NCBI RefSeq assembly: GCF_001186125.1
Contig: NW_014040148.1
Coordinates: forward strand, 45,387 to 67,992
DNA from: Sphaeroforma arctica JP610
Taxonomy: Eukaryota; Opisthokonta; Ichthyosporea; Ichthyophonida
DNA length: 22,606 nt
Direction of reading: 5' to 3'
The notes under the pieces are model-generated. The model ran no database searches and was not told the DNA's origin. It saw nothing but the letters and a program-made list of their open reading frames with translations. The translations under genes were made by a program, and so were the position numbers. This document shows positions 8,941-19,500 of this stretch, in pieces. Within the stretch, counting starts at the first letter, position 1, and the number at the start of each line of letters is the position of its first letter.

Positions 8941-9897
8941 CAGGAGGGGAGTCAACCTAGCGTAACACTCAAGCTCGATTCTATATTTTGTAAAGGAAAT
9001 GAAAACCACACCACTTGGTACTATTTACGGCAAAACGTGGTTGTGGCGTTGACATGTCTAGCGACGTTATTTGAATAAGATAACTTGATATTTCGTATTG
9101 AATGCTATCGGTCATATCATTTACTACTCGATATTGGTGGTATGTTCTAGGTTCGGAGCATGCGGTTGCTCTCAAACACTATCGCACATGAGAAGTTAGA
9201 GATTCAAATCGGTTCATTGCATGCGCCAAAGTAAAAGCCTATTGGTTGCTGATCGTCTTTTGATTTCGAGAGCTCAACAGAATGGTAGCAGCGACCGATA
9301 AGGAAACCCCCAGATGGATGAATAATGATATCTAAAACGGTCTACCCGCTTGCGTGCATGCTACCTTCCGCCCCAAAGCGAGTCACTTACAGCTGGTCAC
9401 TAAGGGGGATTCATGCAGTGGTGTGTAAAGTTTGATTACATCTGATGCACAAATCTTGCACATCATTTACTGGAAAAACTACTGAGAAGATCCACCACAT
9501 ACAATGGAAAGTAATGCACTAAGCAGATTGTTGACACGGCAATGAACATCGAAAGTGAGTAATACTCAAAGCTAATGTATTTCTGAGGAATCGACGGCGG
9601 AGAGAAAATTCTTATACGTTCTTGACCCCAAGTACTCGCTACAAACAGAAAAATATCTAGACCAGCCTGATAGACTTTCACACATGACATGAGATGAGTT
9701 GATTGCTATTTATTTTGAAACATTCCCGTCCCATTCAACAACAGTGACTTGCGCTGTGAAGGTAAAGTGTATGATTCTAAGTAAACCATTGTCGAGCTCA
9801 GTTGTGGATGTGCGCGGATGGGGTACAGTGTTCAGCAAGCACAGAACCCAATGAAAATCCAGCTCAACATTCGTTGTTATACCAGAGATTCTATCGT
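8941..9897. other. Region with unconnected minus-strand exon-like fragments
   Basis: Two minus-strand stretches look protein-like. One is at about 9010-9150 (YHQYRVVNDMTDSIQYEISS, ending near a GCC|GTAAAT donor). The other is at about 9470-9690 and contains a probable membrane-spanning segment (LSMFIAVSTICLVHYFPLYV). They may be further exons of the gene ending at 7582, but no continuous chain could be traced, so they are not called as genes. Confidence 0.3.
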
Positions 9898-9908
9898 TTA
9901 GCTTATAC

Positions 9909-10075
9909 GAGATGCCCGGCGGATTGCCGCGCCATCCGAGTACATGCAGATGGCAAGTAAATCTTTAGCGCTCCAGCCACCAGAATATGAGTGGCACTTT
10001 GGAATGATCTCTTGGAAATGTATAGCTCTACAAAGCTCTATTCTCCTGGCATGCGCATGTTTCATTGAGAAATAA
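9909..10075 (-). CDS. Candidate exon with faint AAA-ATPase-like end
   Basis: After a good acceptor (CGCATTTTCAG) the frame reads YFSMKHAHARRIELCRAIHF, then QEIIPKCHSYSGGWSAKDLL, then AICMYSDGAAIRRAS. A GTATAAG donor follows at 9908, or the frame stops at TAA (9898-9900). The order SGGWSAKDLLAIC....AAIRRA resembles the segment near sensor 2 of AAA ATPases (usual form: gySGADL..ic..A...AirR). No Walker A or B segment was found nearby, so this is at most a fragment and may be chance. Confidence 0.25.
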
Positions 10076-10181
10076 CTGAAAATGCGATTGATATTGCATC
10101 TTCCAAGATATTTGTTAAAGTCCTTGTACACGCACGGCGTTTAGTGAGCAGGAGGTGCAAAATCAAATCTATATACCACGG

Positions 10182-10406
10182 TCAATCTACATCATGTGTA
10201 GGTATCGCATCATTGTTTCCAGTACACAGCCGTGCCATCTCGCAACCGTCACGACAGGCATGCTCATATGGTCGTTTGAACCTCTGGTGGTGCATTTGTG
10301 ATCCAGCAATATAGGTCGATAGAAAGAAAGCCACCCGAAGGGTCGATTGAGACACACAGCGCCTGTGGTCTGTCGCAGCCCTCATAATCATTGCGTTCAT
10401 GTGCAT
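10182..10406 (-). CDS. Possible small open frame downstream of the helicase gene
   Basis: An ATG at 10406 opens 74 codons: it starts MHMNAMIMRAATDHRRCVSQ and ends TGNNDAIPTHDVD. It lies about 145 bases past the helicase stop on the same strand. Composition is moderately protein-like and richer in G+C than its flanks, but there is no motif or promoter. It could be 3' untranslated sequence of the helicase or a first exon of the next minus-strand gene. Confidence 0.18.
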   Translation of the reverse strand: MHMNAMIMRAATDHRRCVSQSTLRVAFFLSTYIAGSQMHHQRFKRPYEHACRDGCEMARLCTGNNDAIPTHDVD

Positions 10407-10549
10407 CCTACTACTGATTGAGAAGTAGATGTCACAGCATAGGTAGACGAATCTCTCTATTGGCACACTCGACAGGCAGCACGTGTCAATGATGCGTGCG
10501 GATGTATTAGAGCGGTATTTAATCGCTGTTTTTTGAGTTAGTTCAAGGA

Positions 10550-13500
10550 TCACCTATATCTAGATACAGAGAAACCCGCAGATGGGCATTTTGACGAGTA
10601 GTGCCCCATCTGCCTACATTTGTAGCATTGTATGTTGGAACCCGTCGATGGGTAATTGCGCGATTGCTTCGGACTGATAGTGTTCCAATGTTTCACCTGC
10701 ACGTTCGCGATTATGCAAAATTCGTCATCGAAATGCATACTATTTCTTGTAACATACAGCACAGAGGATACTGCATCGCATTTGGGTCAGGCAGTCTGCT
10801 GATGGGCACTTAGCGGAGTTCCTCTATATATATTCACATGCCATTGGTTACTATCCAATATACGGGGAGTGTTTGATTTGACCCTCAAATGATCTTTTCT
10901 AGCTATACTGGCACACAAACTTGGTAATCGCAAAATGAAGTATAATTGATGCTAGTCATTCGCGTGTCGACATACGACAAAGCTTCTTAAAAAATAACCC
11001 CCCCCCCCAAAAGAAAACCCCGTGCCGCGAGAAATAGATGCTGCAACACAGTGTACTCGTCAGTGCACAACCGCATAGGGCCATGTAAAAATTTCACACC
11101 ACTAGCAAAGCAATAAACCATGGGACAGCTACTTCCACACACACACACCTCGTTCTCCAAGTTGGTCCTCGCCCATGGTGTGAGTCGCTTGACCAAGTTA
11201 ACGATGGTTAATTTAATATCTCTCGGTATCGTGTCATATAATTTGACTTTGTCCACCAATTCACGAGGACCCATTGTCAACCATTTCTTCTCGCCCGTAA
11301 GCACACACAGTTTCTAATCAGAATGGGGTCCAAGAAACAGAACATTTTAGTTGGTTTTGGTATATGATAAAACAACAATTAGAAGACAAATATAAACCCC
11401 AGATGCTCTTTGCAAGTTAAACTGGCCTTGTCTAAGGATAGTATGGTTTGTAATGTTGTGCGGCCGTTCATCTATACAAAACAGTGTTGTGTATAACTTT
11501 CCAAATATCAGGGGTGAATGCCACGCTTACTCACGAGCTCCGATCAACGATAAGAAACAAAGACTTGTTGAATCCGTTTTATACAATGGACAATATTGTG
11601 AGTCTGCATACATACAATTAACCAAATCGATGAATCTGCAGAGATAAATACAAGTACTGCGACATAGTGTTGTACATACGGTGCACAAAAGTACGAACTC
11701 ACCCTAGATAACATGTCTAGCTGAGCCATGATCTGATTGTATATCACCGGTTGCCTGGGCATCTTGATGTCCTTCATGGTCAACATATCAATCATATAGA
11801 GTGCCTCTGGACCCGTTACCCGAGATAGAGCCACTGCAAACGGACGGAACGGTAAGGTAAATAAATTATAACGAGTTGGACAGCCAGAACAGGACATCGG
11901 GTTTTGGAATACGAAAAAGGTCCGCTATGCACGCTGCCATGCATCTCCTTCAGTTTTAAATAGTGATAGGTACGCACGGGTGAAGTGTAAACAAGTGAAT
12001 TGGTCTCAGGCAAATACGGATACGAATGCACGTATTAACACACCATAGTAAATAAAATAGACTATTGATTAATTGATCAATTCAGCAGAAACAATACCGA
12101 GGGCGCTGATAATCTATTGTAGACCAATTCGCCCGCAGATATGACAGGTTCACAAATCCCTCTTTTGTACGTACGGGTAGATAATAAATAAAAATTTCGA
12201 GCACACACACACACATAAAAAAAGTCCACTTTTATATTGAGGTCATTAGATAGCACTACTCGCTCATCCAGAGGCACAAGCGGTATCGTAGACCCCAGAA
12301 CACAGAAGTCCCGCATAAACTACAAAACAAACCCCCCCAGCAAATATGAGAAAAACGTATGATTGTGCGTGACTCACCGTAAGATTGACCTTCTGCAAAG
12401 GCCCCAGCTGTAGATACATTGCCGGCCGTGAGAGTCATCCCCTGAGACTTGTGAATACTCACAGCCCATCCCAGTTTCAAAGGTATTTGCAGACGATAAG
12501 TCATACCTAGTAGGATGCGAGGTGTGTAGGTGCGTGTAAATGCGCAATCGTGAAGGCATCTAGATAGCACGAATGTGTAGGCTTGATGTCCAGGAGCAGA
12601 TGAGTAGGCGATTCCCCATGCAGAAGGGTGGGATAGGATACACTGTTGGTGTATTGAATACACGGGGCTGGCCAGCAACCTATGTCAAGAATTCTCTCTA
12701 ATAGACAGATAATTAAGAAACCAGAGCGCACACAAGAAAATCAATATGTACATTGCAGAAAGACAGGCGCCTACACAGTTGAAATCAGTATTATAACCTA
12801 CTCGATACGTCTGTCATCATCTCCTTGCCAAAAAAAAGCGTAGACTAATACATCACATACACACCTTGACCCATGACCTCATTCCTGAAGAGACATGGTA
12901 GTATGATCATCTGTCGCCCATTATTGAACTCGACAACGGGTAATTTCCATTTGTACTTCGCGGCCACTATTTGCAGCAACTCGTGTTCCACCTCGCACTG
13001 TTTAATCGTTGCAAAAAGGAATGCAGATAGCAGTCTGGGAATCAACAAATCAAGATCGTTACACGAGATTCCTACTGCACTGAGGTTCATACTCGGGGCT
13101 GCTGCTGCTGATTCACACGAATATTTGTAAACACATTCTAGTCTTTGAACCACAATCAACCGCGAGGCTTCGAAACTCTCGCTACACCGTACAACGTAAC
13201 AAAAGAGAAAAACGCAAACGCAAACCCGTTTCAAAGTCTACAGGTAAACAACAAATCAGTTTAAAAAGCCAACAGTAGGGCAAAGGCTGACAGCACAGCA
13301 TCTCATACTTTTGGCGGCCGTAATACTACCCTGTACGTACCGCTCGTTCATCTGAGATTTCACAGGCGCGAGAGCCCCTTGAATATTCTCCGTGCCCAAG
13401 GGCTGAATGGAGAGCCTCCACCTACGCCGAAAAGATGAAATATATTATTGAAAATGTGCAAAGTTGCCTGTTCGACTGTCTTCTCAGAAAGGAAGCATAG

Positions 13501-16500
13501 AATCCTCAATAATGATTTTACTCGAAGCAACACTAACTGCTCTAGTTATAACGCATTGATCTAGCATCTGGTAAAACCCCATGTGCGTATACTTGAGAGA
13601 GTACACTTGTATAAAACGGTATAGACAATAAATCACAGCTATTATCTGAATCGATAGAACAATCATGCTATCCATACGGAGGTATACATATCCGAAATGG
13701 CAATCAAGATAGTATGAGAATCGTCAGTTGAAACACCACATTTGAAAGAAGCGACAGGACCAGCTTGAGAGCGATATGTATGTACATCTTGCCGATCTAG
13801 AAGGTAAGGTTTTATCCAAAACAGTTTGCATCTAGCATTCAAACACGGCACGGACCATGCATACAATGCTCGTTTTTGAAAGGAAAGGCCAAGCGACCAC
13901 ACAGTATCACAATACTAAATATTACGTATCAAGCCCAAAATTTCTAACATTTCAGTAGGGAAGTGAGCTCGTGTTGCATAATACCTTATGACACCTACGC
14001 TCATACCGAATTACACACTTAAGGCGAAATTGAAATGAGAATGTGTATTAGCATACCCGTGTAGATAAATAGTTCATTCGGTGTTGTACGGTCTGTTCGG
14101 CCTCTACCTTTGATGTCCAGTTGGTCACCACGCCGCTCGATCCATTGATCAGAGGTTTGAGTTTATCTTCGCAATTAAAAGGGTACGCCGAGGTGTAAAT
14201 TCAGGTGCTAGGCTACAAAATTGAATGCAGATGCATATACTTGCTCTGACATAAAGGGCAAGACACGGCTATCAGAAACAGAAGCAAGCCAATGTCTTTC
14301 GAATATATGTCTAGCTTCTATACGCATTCCATCACACGACAAATATTGATAAAAGAATGGTCGAGGTTCAATGTGCACTCCGGGCGTAGATCCATAGTAG
14401 GAACTAGGCTTTAAAGCTCCCACCCAATACACGCCATATGCATTTTTCTTCGTCATAGTATTGTACACAGTCATAATCATTCGTGCTGCTTGTACGCTAC
14501 TACTTGTTTACGCAACATATCTCGACGTACACTCGCAGTCTGAACTTGAGATTAGCATTTTGCAGTTAATTCTAACGTGGGACATCCAATTGCCACGCCA
14601 GAAATTGTGCATTAGCATACTAAAACAAATCTACGTTCTGCAAGATCAAAATCACGCTAAAGTGCCGACGGAAACACTTACCTGTGCCTTTCAGGTCGAG
14701 ATTCCTGATCAGCAGCACACGCGCATTGGTCTTCAATTGGAGCGCGCGTTCGGCGAGGCTACCTCCTTTAAACAGTTCGGATTCCCTAAAGTGTACAATG
14801 TCAAGACAAATACAGCGTCTGAATGTCAGATGTGGAAGCAGGAAGTTAGGATCGCACTCAATAGGCCATCGATCCTGATAAGAGATGTATACTGTATGCC
14901 CAAAGTGTCGAGAAAAGTAGCATTGGCACTGCATATACTTGAGCGAGTAGTGTAACATAGCAATTTTATATATACACTTGAAACAAACTGGCTATACAAG
15001 CAATAATAAGCTTGAAAATAAGCAAATGCTAATGACTACCTCCAGCCATCGTAGCGGGTGCCGAACTTCGATGGTATATACTGAAAGCTCGCATACACCC
15101 AATAAACCTCACCGACCAATTCCGCAGACTCAACACAGGGCATGTGTAATAATACATAGGCGATTAAACTCAGGAGTAACCCTACATTATAAAATTTCGC
15201 AAGTGTTCAAACACAGGTCAAGCTATGTACTTGTGGACTACTGCATACTATTTTTAATATATAAGGTCGATAGCAGCTGATTCGATTCACGTGCCCTTCA
15301 ACACATACCAAAGGGCTGTCTCGTCATGACAGTTATTTAGTCCGTTGACGTGATCGTGTGCATGGAACGTCATAGCCTGGCTACAGAGAGAGGCCAGCTT
15401 GGTGCTATTTAACTGCTGCACCTTCTTGTTGAAGGGAAATAATGTGGTGGGGAGCCGATGATCGGGAAGTGGTGTCCTAAATTGATTGAAATAGCTATAG
15501 CGTAGGCGCAGCAGAATTCAAAATGTCAGAGACTTGGGGCAGACGGTTCAATTGGCATATATAAGGCAACGTCTAAGTTAAATCTATGCTATAAAAAAGC
15601 CACAGAAGATCACCGCGAGCCCAAAATGCTACAACTGTCGTCCAATAATCAATGGCTGGACACACGAGCTTGTGTCAATGGTTGGCTACGGTCGGAAACG
15701 AGGCTGTGTGGGCAAGAAATGTTGGGTCAACTGATGGAACGAACGCAGATGTAGTTGGCGTGGCGAATTCTGCCAATGTTTCCATACCTGGCACGAATCG
15801 CCCAATATTGCAGCAAGTATTATTAGGCCAACTTAAGGCGACCTTCCGTATAGAGTACTTCGCAAGAAACATGTATCGCAAAAAGAAAGAAACTGACAAA
15901 CTGGTGAAGGCACAATATTGATTTTTACTCTAATATTAAACCAGCTATACAATTGCTTGGGGGATTGTCACACACACACTCACATACTCCAGAGTGCGCT
16001 GATCAGCCCTACCATTTCGGATTTGATTGAGATGATGTACAAACAGTTGCTGGCCCAACTGACGATAACACTTGGATAGAGTTATAGTGACTAGGTCGAG
16101 GCGACCCCACGTAGAAGCCGAGAAGGCGAAACCCCGATTTAAAAAGTAGGACCGTTCCGTCCTGAGTAAAGGGGTTCAGAGGTGGCGCGAATGCCGTGTG
16201 TGAGCATATGTGTGATGCATAGCAAGCAGACTCGGGACGAATCGTCGAACATTGTGATGTACTCTAGGGGTATTGTCAACTCCCAGCTGATCTGGGAGAG
16301 AAATTACGCCGTGCTTAAGTAAGTCCAAACCTCCAACAACGAAATTCCGTCCGAAAATTTCTGCCTTGTGAGTAACCAGACAGACAGAAGGGAACAGTGT
16401 CACAGTTTCCAACATATGCGATCCCACTCCCAAACGTGCCGCGGAACGAGAATTGAACAAGCAGGTCATACACAGATGTAAGAACTAGATGAAGAGCACG

Positions 16501-19500
16501 TTGAATACATCTATATCAATCTTACCATTCTTGTTTCTCATTTTTATACTTCTCGATAGCTAGTCCCCTTTTCAATTGTTGCGGATCCAATTTCTTCATA
16601 GTCTCGAAAGGTATGGAGCCTTCGATGGGCGGCAATTGCAGAAAGTCTCCGCAGAAAAATATCTATACATCGAGAGAAATATTGGTCAATGAGCATCAAT
16701 AAAGTCCTAATCGTTGCAGACAACAATGCAATTCTAAGATTAAATACTTTCGCACGGATAACGCTGTTGTTAGTCACGTGAAAGACCATGCGCTAGCAAC
16801 AAATAGGCTGGAAAATAGGGATGGTCGCCATCATCACATAAGTGCGTGATAGTTTGATTCATACACCAGTCATCGAAGCTGGCAATCACCATGGCCTAAA
16901 ATTGCCGCAACGCTGAAAGGTAATCTAGCAAATATTGAAATGTCACAGGTTCGTCTATGTATCAATTATCGATACGGGTTAAACATATGTATACATATAC
17001 CTGAAACATTTGAAAGCACACGAAAATCTGACTGAATGAAATTTTGTAGTTTATATAAATAAATATCAGGGAAATTTTTTCAATACATGTTTACACCTAC
17101 AAATATCTCTGATAAGCAAACAAACTCGCGTACCTGTATACCACCAAATGGAGGTAACTCGTGAAGTTTTTTGCCCATGTTCTTGGGGAGGTTCATACAC
17201 ATGAGGCGTATTTGTGAATCCAAACAGTCCAAGAATTCACCTGAAACCATACTGATCTCATCAACCATGAATAGCTCCACATCCTGTGTCCACAACTTGT
17301 ACATTGCGGGTTTCATCATTCGTTGGAAGTCTGCCACCTCTGAAGGGATACCCACACCCTGTTGTACAAACCATACACATAGGTTGGGAAAGTGAATCGA
17401 CGTATGTGACAGATGCGCGTTCACTAGTAGGGTGCAATATTCATTCCTTAGATGCGTGTCGAATTTTAAACGACTCACTCGCATTCAAAAGCCGAGAAAA
17501 TTTGTCATGTTGGAAGGATTCACCATATCGGATGAAAATATATCTTCCTATCATGTTCTCATCCGATTATATCCAAATCAGGGTTCAAGTCCGGTGACAG
17601 TGCATCGCGAAAGCAATTTGAACACACAAGCACACATACTATCGAGATTTAAAGGTTCACACCTGAGTCCGACATTATGTACAAGAACCCAAATATGCGA
17701 TATTTTACCGCAGACCCCATGTGTACACACATACGCAGCGAGCAAATGCCACCTTAATTACTAAGACAAACACGTGGAACAGACAACTCGCAAACCAACA
17801 AATCCAACCAGAATAGATACGTAAAAAATATCAAGACGCACATAAAAGCCGCCTCAACTTACTGTTGCAGAATTTATGGTCGTTCCGTCAATATGCGTCG
17901 CAGCCACTCCAGTCGGTGCCGCGACAACGACTCTGTCGGGATAATCTTCACGTTCATATAATCTGAGTAGAAACACGAGGAAGGGCATGAGGAGAGCGAT
18001 TCGTCGTCGAGGTTTCGTATAAAAGGACGCTAGCGGAGACTTTACGTAAGCTACTGCTTAAAAAACAAGGGTATGGTCGTACCCTCGTATTTTAGTTAAA
18101 TCTTTGTCATATTTCCGGTTATTGAGACAGAAATAGTATAATATGAACTCACAGAGCTGTCTGCCTGCATGAAGGAATATCGCCTCTTATAATGCTATAA
18201 GGTGTCCCAGATGTCAATGGATTCTTAAATTTGCAGACTTGAGCTAATGATAATCATTCTTACCTCGTCGATCCTGTATTCATCATCACTTAAATGTAAT
18301 TTTAGACTCGTGCCACATCCGCAAAACACAACGCAAACCTTTCTGTCACTTGCAAAAATCAGTCGCATTCGGATGCATAAACGCATCTGTAGCCCTGCCT
18401 CCATATGAGGATACAGCCAAAAGCACGCATTTCCACTCCGCAACAGTCTATCATCTTTCTCATATACCTTTTGAGGAAATCGCGGACAGTGGCAGTAGTG
18501 TGTGACTTGCCAACACCAGCCGAACCCGTCAGAAAGACATTCTTCTCATCAACAATTGTCAGTCGAACACATCGCAGCTGATCTTCGTCCAGTGTCAGGC
18601 TTGGATCATTCCGTATCCGTTCTTGGTACCTGTGTATGGGGCGCGACAAAAGGAACCGTTGTGTTAAGGGAGCTACATAGCTTCTCATTGGAATGAAGTA
18701 TTGTTGTTTGATATGGAAACAGTTTAGCAGCGCACCTCACCCGTGAGGATAGAGAGTGGGTAAAGCTTCAGTGGCAGAGAATACGGTTATGAACAGACGC
18801 ATTCACATGCATTTGGATTTCCGAATTGATGGGATTTTTCAAACTGGCATATGGAAAACATGCAGGCTGTGAAGTACTTTTATGTTGAGTTAAAGTTTGA
18901 TCCAATGTTGACTCATACGTATTCGCAACGCATTCGCAACGTTGGGCATGATGCATTTTTACTTAAAACTGGCAGAGAGAGGCTCGCTGCAAACCGAAAT
19001 CGCACACCACAGCAAACTCAGTACAACAAAAAAACCAAAACACAGCCCGTACCAATTGTCAAAATCTTTTCGCTGTAACCGAGGCAGCGAGAAAACATCA
19101 GTCTCGTGAGGTGGTATCACTACTGTCTGCACCATTTGAATGTCGTCGGGCGCCATTAAAGCCGATTTTTGTGCCAAGACAATTGTCATGGGATCCAATT
19201 TTACTTTTTTTGTGTTTTTCTGCTCGGAAGCTCGGGGTGCGGGTATCCATTTGTTATACGTTATGGGCGGTGCAGGGCCTAGTGATGCTGGAGCTGGCGA
19301 GAGAAATTGTATCGGAAATCAATTGACAACATGTACGTGTGAAATGTTCGTTAGTCGCTCTTAGACTGCAGCCTTGTCATATAGCTAACTGTAAATATAA
19401 TTATAGAAAGTGGAAAACCCTCAAGAACAGAGCAACAATTCCTTAAACCCACGCCGTCTACACATATTTCAAATGCTTCGATACAGGTGCACTTGTAGCG

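Larger units (their letters stand above)
10550..11313 (-). other. Helicase exons 17-18: C-terminal extension with CCHC zinc knuckle and stop
   Basis: Exon 17 (11149-11313) follows the strong acceptor TTGGACCCCATTCTGATTAG. It reads LTGEKKWLTMGPRELVDKVK and further helical sequence to ARTNLENE. Its donor is unusual: GAG|GTGTGTGTGTGTGG. Exon 18 (10550-10696) contains CYKCRQMGHYSSKC, a perfect C-x2-C-x4-H-x4-C knuckle of the type that binds single-stranded nucleic acid. It then ends PSAGFSVSRYR at TGA (10550-10552). A knuckle at the C-terminus is not part of the canonical PIF1 protein. Confidence 0.85.
14682..16161 (-). other. Helicase exons 9-11: second RecA domain start (motif IV, LFPFNKKV, LKTNARVLL)
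   Basis: Exon 9 (15988-16161) has a strong acceptor (CCCCTTTACTCAG) and reads GFAFSASTWGRLDLVTITLS then KCYRQ. This matches the family pattern AF.s..W....v.L.k.yRQ, followed by LFVHHLNQIRNG. The GA|GTATGT donor is preferred to a nearby GTGAGT because it keeps the frame. Exon 10 (15309-15476) reads LPTTLFPFNKKVQQLNSTKL, the PT.lfp.n..v..lN signature. Exon 11 (14682-14785) reads ERALQLKTNARVLLIRNLDL, the family's l.lk.gaqVmlikNLD segment. The exon 11 acceptor CTTTAG (14786-14787) is chosen because the alternative at 14819-14820 would create a stop. Confidence 0.88.

Noticed and set aside
10600-10660. Zinc knuckle as a sign of a retroelement gag gene
   Set aside because: The knuckle exon joins the helicase exon chain in phase, and no protease, reverse transcriptase or terminal repeats are visible nearby.
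14786-14818. Longer version of helicase exon 11 using the acceptor at 14819-14820 (CATCTGACATTCAG)
   Set aside because: Joining it to exon 10 creates a TGA codon at the junction. The CTTTAG acceptor at 14786-14787 keeps the frame and reads ALWESELFKGG.
14461-14955. Longest plus-strand open frame of the right half (164 codons), with a hydrophobic start
   Set aside because: It begins with TTG, not ATG. It is antisense to helicase exon 11 and runs through the flanking introns. The opposite strand there codes a conserved helicase motif, so this is a shadow of it.
16176-16469. Minus-strand open frame reading SVCLVTHKAEIFGRNF, first taken for the helicase T.LxTHK.EV segment
   Set aside because: It cannot be joined to exon 8 in phase. 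Exon 9 at 15988-16161 fits exactly and carries the true CYRQ motif, and exon 10 carries LFPFNKKVQQLN. The stretch is therefore intron 8.
17582-17592. GGTTCAAGTCC, a perfect tRNA B-box, in helicase intron 6
   Set aside because: The flanks do not pair into a T-stem beyond two base pairs, and no A-box lies at the right distance upstream.
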